The translations under genes and the position numbers were made by a program. A model generated the notes under the pieces. That model was not told the origin of the DNA and searched no databases. It saw nothing but the letters and a program-made list of their open reading frames with translations. From Alloalcanivorax balearicus MACL04 (GTDB taxonomy: Bacteria; Pseudomonadota; Gammaproteobacteria; Pseudomonadales; Alcanivoracaceae), in NCBI RefSeq assembly GCF_025532145.1, contig NZ_ARXS01000036.1:1-41543 (forward strand): DNA of 41,543 nt, given 5' to 3'. Below are positions 1 through 6,620 of this stretch, piece after piece (within the stretch, counting starts at the first letter, position 1; each line of letters begins with the position of its first letter).

Positions 1-13
1 TGCGGGGCACCAT
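1..13 (-). CDS. Possible 5' end of the next minus-strand gene, cut by the window edge
   Basis: An ATG at 13..11 on the minus strand is preceded by GGGAG at a normal ribosome-binding distance, so a gene may start here and run off the left edge; only Met-Val-Pro-Arg is visible. It lies directly downstream of the FecI/FecR-like pair. In such loci the next gene is commonly the FecA-type TonB-dependent receptor. That identity is inferred from context only, because four residues carry no family information. Confidence 0.3.
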
Positions 14-64
14 AGAATCTCCCACAGTGGCCTTGTGACGCGATTGGCGGAACCTGATCTGGCG

Positions 65-1006
65 TCAGCGCAGAATGATCAGACCCGGCAGCCGGTACTG
101 ATGGATCGACAGGCTGGCGGCGAGCGCGGTGAGCATGGCCTCCGGGTCTCCGGTGTCGAAGACACCGCTGACCCGCCGATGGCGGGCGTCGCCGAGTACC
201 CAGATCGGGGTGTCCTGGTAGCGCTCCAGACGGCGGGCCACCTCCTCCAGGGGGAGATCGCGCACGATCAGACGCCCGCGTGTCCAGGCCTCGGCTCGCG
301 CCGCGTCGACGCTGACCGGATCCTGCAGCCCGCCGTCTTTCCAGCGTACCGCCTGACCGGGGTTGAGGGTTTCCCGGTGCCGTCGATCGCTGGCCAGTAC
401 CTGTCCCTCGATGACGGTGAGCAGGACGTCACCACCCTCGCGGGCGACATTGAAGCGGGTCCCGGTGACGCGAATACGGGCATCCCCGGCCTGGACGGTG
501 AATGGCCGCTGGCGATCCGCGGCCACCTGGAACAAGGCCTCGCCGCGCAGCAGCTCTATGCGGCGGTTGGCGTCATCCAGGTGCCAATTGGCGGCGCTGT
601 TGCCATTAAGAACCAGGCGGCTGCCGTCGGCCAGTTCGCGGGAAAGCTGCTCGCCGGCGGCGGTGCGCAGGTCCGCCTGCCACAGCCGCCATGGGGACTG
701 CCCGAGGAGCACCAGGGCCAGCACCACGGCGGCGGCCAGCGCCAGCGGCAGGAGCCGGCGCTGACGCCTTGGCGCGGCCATTTCCGCCCCGTTATCGAGG
801 GACGCGCCGTCGGAGGAGAGGGCGCCCAGGTGCCTCCATAAGGTTTGCGCGCGCTGGTAGGCCGCCTCGTGGGCCGGGCTGCGCCGGCGCCAGCAGTCCA
901 GGTCCTGGTGGTCCTGCTCCCGGGCACGACCGGAATGCAGGTGCGCGAGCCGGCGGTTGGCTTCCTGATCCAACGGTGGAGGGTGATGTTCCGGCATCGG
1001 GCTCAT
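65..1006 (-). CDS. FecR-family anti-sigma factor / transmembrane sensor
   Basis: 313 residues. An N-terminal cytoplasmic segment contains a Trp-rich stretch (LDCWRRRSPAHEAAYQRA) typical of the FecR sigma-binding region. A single membrane span follows near residue 90 (LPLALAAAVVLALVLL). The periplasmic FecR domain includes the segments RIRVTGTRFNV and NPGQAVRW, and a C-terminal STN-like region follows (ARRLERYQDTPIWVLGD). In this family the protein relays occupancy of an outer-membrane receptor to its ECF sigma factor. The ATG at 1006 overlaps the sigma factor stop as ATGA, so translation is probably coupled; an ATG three codons later (997) is the alternative. The iron-citrate substrate is not shown, so no fec symbol is assigned. 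Confidence 0.88.
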   Translation of the reverse strand: MSPMPEHHPPPLDQEANRRLAHLHSGRAREQDHQDLDCWRRRSPAHEAAYQRAQTLWRHLGALSSDGASLDNGAEMAAPRRQRRLLPLALAAAVVLALVLLGQSPWRLWQADLRTAAGEQLSRELADGSRLVLNGNSAANWHLDDANRRIELLRGEALFQVAADRQRPFTVQAGDARIRVTGTRFNVAREGGDVLLTVIEGQVLASDRRHRETLNPGQAVRWKDGGLQDPVSVDAARAEAWTRGRLIVRDLPLEEVARRLERYQDTPIWVLGDARHRRVSGVFDTGDPEAMLTALAASLSIHQYRLPGLIILR

Positions 1007-1512
1007 CCTTGCGCTTGCCAGGCCAGGCGCGCCTGACAATGGTTGAGGGCGCGCAGAATATACTTGCCGACCATCCGTTCGGATACCCCGAGCCGGCCGG
1101 CGATCTCCTTTTGCGTGAGCCCTTCCAGGCGGTTCCACAGCAGGGCCTGGCGCACATGATGGGGCAATTCGCCGAGCGCTTCACGCAGGCTGTCGAGCAC
1201 CTGGGCGTCGCTGGCGGCGGTTTCCGGATTCGGGGCGGGGCTTTCCAGGTCCTCGGCGGCCTCCTGCAGGGTGATGGCGGTGGGTTGGCCGTTTTGCTGG
1301 CGCAGGTGATCGATGAGCAGGTTGCGGGCGATGCGAAACAGGAAGGCGCGAGGGTTGTCCAGCGCTTGATGGCGCGGCACCCGGCGCAGGCGCAGATACA
1401 CTTCCTGGCATAACTCGGCGGCCAGCTCCGGTGACTGCAGACGCCGGTTCAGATAGCCGGTGAGTTCCGCCGCATGTTGCTGGAACAGATGGTCGCGGGG
1501 ATCCGCTTGCAT
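1003..1512 (-). CDS. FecI-like ECF sigma-70 factor
   Basis: 169 residues, the usual size for an iron-starvation ECF sigma factor. Region 2 is recognisable around residues 10-75 (AAELCQEVYLRL, NPRAFLFRIARNLLIDHLR). Region 4 spans about 110-165, with a helix-turn-helix (GLTQKEIAGRLGVSERMVGKYI). The start is the ATG at 1512, because homology begins there; upstream codons in the same frame run through a Fur-like box. The downstream FecR-like gene overlaps its stop. Expected role: directs RNA polymerase to a TonB-dependent receptor gene when the FecR partner is signalled, with transcription limited by Fur. Target genes cannot be read from this window. Confidence 0.9.
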   Translation of the reverse strand: MQADPRDHLFQQHAAELTGYLNRRLQSPELAAELCQEVYLRLRRVPRHQALDNPRAFLFRIARNLLIDHLRQQNGQPTAITLQEAAEDLESPAPNPETAASDAQVLDSLREALGELPHHVRQALLWNRLEGLTQKEIAGRLGVSERMVGKYILRALNHCQARLAWQAQG

Positions 1513-1535
1513 GAAGGTCCGCCCGGAGCGTATTA

Positions 1536-1555
1536 AATGATAATGATTCCGAATC
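1536..1555 (-). promoter_or_regulatory. Candidate Fur box upstream of the ECF sigma gene
   Basis: On the plus strand the segment reads GATAATGATTCCGAATC from 1539. The first nine bases equal one half of the Fur consensus GATAATGATAATCATTATC, and the second half is weaker. It is about 25-45 bases upstream of the sigma factor ATG, a fitting place for iron repression of a FecI/FecR system. The assignment rests on consensus matching by eye. Confidence 0.6.
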
Positions 1556-1630
1556 AGGGCGCAATTATGCCGATATCCCAGCCCGGGCGCCAGCGGCACC
1601 CGAGCAGAGAAGAGCGCAGAGCGGAGAGCA

Positions 1631-2791
1631 TCAACGAGGGGCGTGATAGGTGCGGGAGCGCTGGCCGGGCTTGCTGAACACCCATTGCCACAGCTGAATG
1701 TGACGGGCACGGAAACCGCCGGCGCAGACATTCAGGTAGTAGTGCCACATGCGGAAGAAGCGATCGTCGTAGCGGTCCTTGAGCTGCTCCCAGTTGGCCT
1801 GGAAGTTGGCGTCCCAGGCTTTCAGGGTCTTGGCGTAGTCGGGGCCGAAGTTCTGCATATCCTCCACTACATAGAAGGGCTCGGCGGCGCGGGCGATCTG
1901 TTTGATCGAGGGCAGTTCGCCATTGGGGAAAATATACTTGTCGATCCAGGCATCATGGGCGGCGCTGCTGAGGTTGTTGCCAATGGTGTGCAGTAGCATC
2001 AGGCCGCGCTCCTTGAGCAGGTTGGCGGCGGTTTTCATGAAGGTGTGATAGTTGCGGCGCCCGACGTGCTCGAACATACCCACCGACACTACCCGATCGT
2101 AGTGCCCGGTGACGGTGCGGTAATCCTTGAGCATGATCTCAACCGGCAGTGCCTTGCAGCGCTCGCGGGCCAGGTCCGCCTGTTCGCTGGAGACGGTAAC
2201 GCCATGGGCGCGCACGCCGTAATGGCGGGTGGCATGCTCCACCAGTGAACCCCAGCCGCAACCGATGTCGAGCAGGGTCATGCCCGGTTCCAGTTCCAGT
2301 TTGCGGCAGATCAGATCAAGCTTGGCCTGCTGGGCTTCGTGCAGGGTGGCTGCGTCCTTCCAGTAGCCGCAACTGTAGGCCATGGTCGGATCCAGCATCA
2401 GCTGAAACAGGTGGTTGTCCAGGTCGTAGTGTTTCTCCGCCACCTGCCGGGAGCGGCGCAGGCTTTGCCGGTTGCGTAGCGCATAGCCCGCCAGCTGTAC
2501 CGCCACCATCCAGCGCGGCTGGCTGATGCCGTCGGCGCCGGCGCGCAGGATGCGGGTAATGAATTCATCGATGGCGTCACAGTCCCACCAGCCGTCCATG
2601 TAGGACTCGCCGAGCCCGAGGGAACGTTGCGCGGCGAATCGGGACAAAGTATCGGGATGGTGAAGATGCAGATCCCAGGGACGCCGGCCATTGATCTGAA
2701 TGTCGGCGTTGGCGAGGATCTCGGAAATGATCGCGTCGATGGAGCGGGAACCGGTGTGGGTGGTGTCGTCCCGGCTGCGTGAACCTAACAT
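1631..2791 (-). CDS. cfa: Cyclopropane-fatty-acyl-phospholipid synthase
   Basis: 386 residues, close to the 382 of E. coli Cfa. It transfers a methylene group from S-adenosylmethionine to cis double bonds of membrane phospholipid acyl chains. Visible family features are the N-terminal lipid-binding region (LGLGESYMDGWWDCDAIDEF), the SAM-binding motif LLDIGCGWGSL, the segment MAYSCGYW, VVSVGMFEHVG, and a C-terminal RMWHYYLNVCAGGFRAR. The start at 2791 is chosen because GGGAGG lies about six bases upstream and the homology begins soon after. It has a long upstream region (2792-3290) shared with a divergent gene. The convergent or operon partners give no further hint; cfa is usually growth-phase regulated. 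Confidence 0.95.
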   Translation of the reverse strand: MLGSRSRDDTTHTGSRSIDAIISEILANADIQINGRRPWDLHLHHPDTLSRFAAQRSLGLGESYMDGWWDCDAIDEFITRILRAGADGISQPRWMVAVQLAGYALRNRQSLRRSRQVAEKHYDLDNHLFQLMLDPTMAYSCGYWKDAATLHEAQQAKLDLICRKLELEPGMTLLDIGCGWGSLVEHATRHYGVRAHGVTVSSEQADLARERCKALPVEIMLKDYRTVTGHYDRVVSVGMFEHVGRRNYHTFMKTAANLLKERGLMLLHTIGNNLSSAAHDAWIDKYIFPNGELPSIKQIARAAEPFYVVEDMQNFGPDYAKTLKAWDANFQANWEQLKDRYDDRFFRMWHYYLNVCAGGFRARHIQLWQWVFSKPGQRSRTYHAPR

Positions 2792-3290
2792 ACAGTGCCT
2801 CCCTTCGGGTGATGAACTGCATGGGTCACGGGCTACAGCTTGGCTGCCCATTGCCCTGACTATTGTGCGACGATGAAGCGTGTTTCCCTGTCGGATGTCA
2901 CCGTCATCCGGGAACGGCGGATGCAGTACTACACGGCTCCGGCCGCCCCGGGGTCGTGCCAATCGTCGATTGGCGGTGGCCTCTCCCTGTGCCATGGCGC
3001 AATAATCCGGTTCTTCGCACGGGCGGATTAAACGCGCGCTCCCCATTCTTTGACGGTCTGATCACGGGTGCAAGCCCTTCGTTACCGCTTCGCTGTTTGA
3101 GTGCCTGATTTTTATTATGGCCGCCGTCCATGGCGGCCACCCTTCGGGCCGTCGCAGGAGCAACGTTAAAAATCGTTCCTGACGATTTTTTCAAATTAAT
3201 TCATGGGGTTATCGCCGTTATGTATCAAAACTATGGGATTCATAGGCGTGGCCGTCCGAGCCGGAAAAGGCAATGGCGGAGGGAAAAGCA
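2792..3290. other. Divergent intergenic region, no convincing protein gene
   Basis: About 500 bases separate cfa (minus) from the YdjM-like gene (plus). Short ORFs on both strands cover it but lack ribosome binding sites and recognisable motifs, and one of them simply reads through a cluster of stem-loops. What it does hold is the hairpin cluster at 3119-3191. The promoters of both flanking genes must lie here, but no convincing -35/-10 pair was identified. Confidence 0.6.
3119..3191. repeat. Cluster of three stem-loops, REP-like or intrinsic-terminator-like
   Basis: Three inverted repeats follow one another. GGCCGCC (3119-3125) pairs with GGCGGCC (3132-3138). GGCC pairs with GGCC across ACCCTTCG (3135-3150), sharing bases with the first. 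AAAAATCGT (3168-3176) pairs perfectly with ACGATTTTT (3182-3190) around a five-base loop. The last hairpin ends in a T run on either strand, so it could terminate transcription in both directions despite an AT-rich stem. The compact arrangement resembles dispersed palindromic elements of Pseudomonas-like genomes; copy number in the genome is unknown. Confidence 0.55.
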
Positions 3291-4334
3291 ATGGATTCTC
3301 TGACTCAGGCGGTCCTGGGGGGAGCCCTGGGTGGCACCGTTTTGGGACGCCGTTTTCCGCGTGGCGCGATCCTCGGCGGGGCGCTGCTGGCGACCTTGCC
3401 GGATCTGGATGTGTTGATCGATTACGGCAGCGCGGTGGCGAATTTTTCCGAGCATCGCGGCTTCAGTCATTCCTTGCTGGTGCTGACGCCTTTTTCGCTG
3501 CTGCTGGCGATCCTGTTGTCTCGCCGTTGGCGTGATGTGTCGCCGGCACGCTGGTGGGCGTTCACCGCTCTGGTGTTGCTTACCCACCCCTTACTGGATG
3601 CCTTCACCACCTACGGTACCCAATTGTGGTGGCCCCTTGGTGAACCGGTGGCGTTGAGCAGTGTGTTCATCATCGACCCGTTATACACCCTGCCATTGCT
3701 ATTGGCGGTGCTGGTGGCGCTGTGGCGGCCGCCGTCGCGGCGGGCATTGGTATTGGGGTTGACCTTGTCCAGCGCCTATCTGATCTGGAGTCTGGCCGCC
3801 CAGCAGTGGATGACGCAGCGGGTGCGTGCCGAACTGGCCGGTATCGGCGTCACGCCGCAACGGTTGCTGGTGCAGCCCATGCCATTCTCGACACTGCTTT
3901 GGCGGGCCACCGCGCTGACCGATGATCAGCGCCTGGAAATGGTCACCGGTGTATTGGATCACCCAGGCAGCATGACGCTGGAACGGTTTCCGCGTCATCG
4001 GGAGCTTGAGGCGGTCGCCGCCGGGCTGCCGGAAGCGCGGCGGCTGGCCTGGTTTACCGGTGGTCTGCTGGATTATCAGCGCGAGCAGGAGCAACTGGTG
4101 GTGACGGACGTCCGCCTTGGGGTTCCGGGCGCGCATCCGTTCCGTTTTGTGCTGGCGGCATTCGACGGTCATGACTGGCAGCCTTTGCCAAGCACTCGTC
4201 TGAGCGATGTCAGAATCCGTGATGGAATGTGGTCGATGTTGTGGCGGCGCACATTCGCCATAAAACCGGTGCTTTGTCTGCGTACCCTGCAACTGGGGGA
4301 GGCGCCGACGGATTGCCTGGATACGGCACTATAG
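3291..4334 (+). CDS. YdjM-family membrane-bound putative metal-dependent hydrolase
   Basis: 347 residues. The N-terminal half matches the YdjM/DUF457 family: MDSLTQAVLGGALGG, LPDLD, and HRGFSHSLL with conserved Asp and His residues that could bind metal. Several hydrophobic segments follow (about 64-80, 90-105, 128-145, 152-170). The C-terminal 150 residues are soluble and were not recognised. GGAGGG seven bases before the ATG at 3291 supports this start; an ATG at 3273 in frame is possible. Its 3' end overlaps the convergent AraC gene by six bases. Substrate and role are unknown in this family. Confidence 0.75.
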   Translation: MDSLTQAVLGGALGGTVLGRRFPRGAILGGALLATLPDLDVLIDYGSAVANFSEHRGFSHSLLVLTPFSLLLAILLSRRWRDVSPARWWAFTALVLLTHPLLDAFTTYGTQLWWPLGEPVALSSVFIIDPLYTLPLLLAVLVALWRPPSRRALVLGLTLSSAYLIWSLAAQQWMTQRVRAELAGIGVTPQRLLVQPMPFSTLLWRATALTDDQRLEMVTGVLDHPGSMTLERFPRHRELEAVAAGLPEARRLAWFTGGLLDYQREQEQLVVTDVRLGVPGAHPFRFVLAAFDGHDWQPLPSTRLSDVRIRDGMWSMLWRRTFAIKPVLCLRTLQLGEAPTDCLDTAL

Positions 4335-5396
4335 CGGTTTCAGCGTGGTCATGGCGCGGTCCACCAGCTGTTGACAGGCACGTGGGGTGAGGCCGGTCCA
4401 GCGTTTGAACGAGCGGCGGAAATTGGTGTTGTCGTTGAAGCGCAAATAGCGCGCAACCTGTTCACCGCTGTAGCCATAAAACTGCAAAAGATGCAGAGCG
4501 GTATGCTTGCGCGCCCGATCCAGCAGGTCCTGAAAGTGAGTGCCATGGTGTTTGAGTTTGCGTTTTAACGTGGCCGGACTCAGGCCCAGTTCCCGCGCGG
4601 CGGTATCCAGGGACGGCGGCTCGCGGATGCGCTCGATCAGCGCCAGATAGAGTTGGTGAACCAGACTGGTGTCGCATCCCAGGGCCAACTGTTGTTGGTG
4701 GCATTGTTGCTCGGAAACCGCCCGCGCGGTGTGCGAGCCCCTGGGCCAGGGCTGATTCAGATAGTGGGCGGGAATCAGCATGGCATCCATTTGCGCTTCG
4801 AAGTACAGCTGGGCGCCGAGGTAGACCTGATAGTGTTCCGGATAGTCCGGTTGCGGGTAGCTGAATTGGAAGGTCCACGGCAACGGGCCGCCGCTGAGCC
4901 AGCGGGTCACCGAGGCCAGGGCTGACATCATGCTCTCCACCAGAAACCGGTACTCATTCCCCGCGCCACAGCTGTCCAGCCACTGCACGCAACAATATTC
5001 GCCAGTACGGATGATGCGGGGCGCCAGTAGTGGTGTGATCAGAGGCTGATAATCCTCCAGGGTGATGAGCGCCTGATCCAGATGGGCGGCGTTGCCGAGC
5101 AGCGTGCTGATCGCGCCATAGTGGCCGGGAAGCAGTGTCTGCCCATAGCGGAAGCCGAGCTCGGGATCCGGGTGCAGGCGGCGAATGTTATGCACCAGTT
5201 GCAGGTAGTGGCGCGGCGACAAACGCGCGTTGGTATTCAGAAGATCTTCGGGAAACAGGCCGGTATGTCTGAGCGCCTTGTGATCGTCCAGCCCCGGTTC
5301 GCGCACCATCTCCAGCAACAGCGCCGGGTGATGGTGACAGGGGATGAAACGGTCGTCCCGCTGATAACCGATATGGTGGTGAGAGCCGCCGCGCAT
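4329..5396 (-). CDS. AraC-family transcriptional regulator (OruR/arabinose-binding-like N-terminal domain type)
   Basis: 355 residues. The N-terminal 200 residues resemble the AraC_N ligand-binding region of the OruR-type subgroup (ALRHTGLFPEDLLNTNARLSPRHYLQLV, ELGFRYGQTLLPGHYGAIS). The C-terminal 100 residues form the double helix-turn-helix (SLDTAARELGLSPATLKRKL, then YSGEQVARYLRFNDNTNFRR). The ATG at 5396 lies two bases after the stop of the upstream degenerate GGDEF gene, so the two are co-transcribed and probably translationally coupled. The effector is unknown. In this subgroup the regulator often controls neighbouring metabolic genes, but none is obvious here. Confidence 0.88.
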   Translation of the reverse strand: MRGGSHHHIGYQRDDRFIPCHHHPALLLEMVREPGLDDHKALRHTGLFPEDLLNTNARLSPRHYLQLVHNIRRLHPDPELGFRYGQTLLPGHYGAISTLLGNAAHLDQALITLEDYQPLITPLLAPRIIRTGEYCCVQWLDSCGAGNEYRFLVESMMSALASVTRWLSGGPLPWTFQFSYPQPDYPEHYQVYLGAQLYFEAQMDAMLIPAHYLNQPWPRGSHTARAVSEQQCHQQQLALGCDTSLVHQLYLALIERIREPPSLDTAARELGLSPATLKRKLKHHGTHFQDLLDRARKHTALHLLQFYGYSGEQVARYLRFNDNTNFRRSFKRWTGLTPRACQQLVDRAMTTLKPL

Positions 5397-5398
5397 GA

Positions 5399-6301
5399 TC
5401 AGGCCGCGACGTTCGTCGCCCGCCGCCGGCGGACTTCATCCAGATCCCGGTTGGCGCGCTCCAGCCAGGCCTCGGGGGTGTCCGCGCCGGCTTCGGTGAT
5501 GGCCGTCACCAGCCGTGAATAGTGAGTGCCGCCCTGAGCGCTCTTGAAAGCGAAAGCCGCTACCGCTTGCTCCAGTTCCCGCGCCAGATCCAACGCCTGC
5601 CTGGCGTCGATATCGGTCAGTAACGCGGCGAAACGGTGGCCGGCGTAGCGGCACAGCAAGTCGTTGCGGCGCAGGTTCAGCAACAGCAATTCGGCTACTT
5701 CCTGCAATAGCCGTTGGCTGTCCCGCTCGCCGAGATGGCGGCGGTGGGCATCGAAGTCCGGCAATTCCATCATCAACAGAACCGGGGGGGCGGCACAGCG
5801 GGAAGCGAGGGCCAGATGTTCGCGCAGATAACCGGCCCGGGTGAGCGGGGTCAGACGATCAAAATCCCGGTGCTCCCGGAACAGCTTTTCCCGCTTACGC
5901 AGCTGATCGCAGATCGCCTGTTGCTCCTTGTGCCAGTGATACAGACCCAGTGTCAGCAGCAACATGCCCACCGGCATGGCTCCGGATTCCAGCCAGTGGT
6001 CCCAGACTATGGTGGCCGGCAGTTGAATGACCTCGTCCATGACGTCCTGCCAGTAGGCCACGAAAATACCGCTGAGCCCCAGTGCCAGAAGGTTGGTGAC
6101 ACGGCCGGCGGGCCGGCTGTTGAGCATCAGGGCCAGCCAGATCAGAACCAGCAGGGCGGCGCCGCCTTCGCCGGCGATATCCAGCCAGACCACCTCGGCC
6201 ATCGGTTTCAGGGTGCCGGTCAATGTATTGAGCGCCAGAATCGCCGAGGCGATGGTCAGTAGACCGAACCACTTCCATCGATGTAGTGCGAATCCCCACA
6301 T
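5399..6301 (-). CDS. Four-TM membrane protein with degenerate GGDEF domain
   Basis: 300 residues. Four hydrophobic segments are visible at roughly 13-30, 47-62, 68-85 and 107-123, followed by a short coiled linker and a diguanylate-cyclase-like domain (about 145-295). The landmarks are DFDRLTPLTRAGYL near 146 and MELPDFDAHRRHLGERDSQRLLQ. The signature position reads RYAGHRF (about 218-224) where GGDEF or GGEEF is expected. The acidic catalytic residues are therefore replaced, and the first metal Asp is probably Glu. Family knowledge predicts loss of c-di-GMP synthesis; it may act as a sensor or GTP/partner-binding module. It is coupled to the AraC regulator downstream, which suggests a membrane signal feeding that regulator (inference). 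Confidence 0.78.
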   Translation of the reverse strand: MWGFALHRWKWFGLLTIASAILALNTLTGTLKPMAEVVWLDIAGEGGAALLVLIWLALMLNSRPAGRVTNLLALGLSGIFVAYWQDVMDEVIQLPATIVWDHWLESGAMPVGMLLLTLGLYHWHKEQQAICDQLRKREKLFREHRDFDRLTPLTRAGYLREHLALASRCAAPPVLLMMELPDFDAHRRHLGERDSQRLLQEVAELLLLNLRRNDLLCRYAGHRFAALLTDIDARQALDLARELEQAVAAFAFKSAQGGTHYSRLVTAITEAGADTPEAWLERANRDLDEVRRRRATNVAA

Positions 6302-6620
6302 CCGTCATTACTCCTTTTTGAACTCCTACCCTTCCTACGCCGTGGGCATTGCATCGGCGTGACAGGATCGGTGCCGTCGACGCAGGGGGTCGGATCAGCT
6401 CACGGCATCGGTGTTTTCGCCGTGCTGGACCGAGCCTGAGACGGCGTCAATGCCGGTAAATCGTCCGGACGGGAGGGTGTGATCGGCTCAACGCGGGCCG
6501 GAAATGCCGCTCAAAGCCCTGATAACCAGGGGGCTGGCCACGGGGTGTAACGGAAGTGACATGGCCTCTGCCTAGGTTCCGTGCAACGCGGATGACGTTG
6601 CTGACTGCCTTGGGGGACAC
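6302..6620. other. Intergenic region upstream of the phosphorus-scavenging operon
   Basis: This 319-base stretch between the degenerate GGDEF gene (minus) and the TonB-dependent receptor (plus) contains no supported gene. A minus-strand ORF overlapping the receptor start has no motif or ribosome binding site. The only notable element is the candidate Pho-box-like direct repeat at 6545-6562. Confidence 0.5.
6545..6562 (-). promoter_or_regulatory. Weak candidate PhoB box upstream of the phytase operon
   Basis: Read on the minus strand the segment is ATGTCAC-TTCC-GTTACAC. Compared with the PhoB half-site pattern CTGTCAT-N4-CTGTCAC this gives about five and four matches of seven, with correct 11-base spacing. 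It ends about 58 bases before the receptor ATG. Phosphate-starvation control fits the encoded functions, but the match is imperfect and was found by eye. Confidence 0.3.

Noticed and set aside
2904-3194. Minus-strand ORF of 96 codons between cfa and the YdjM-like gene
   Set aside because: It reads through the stem-loop cluster, has no ribosome binding site or motif, and its composition is that of non-coding GC-rich sequence.
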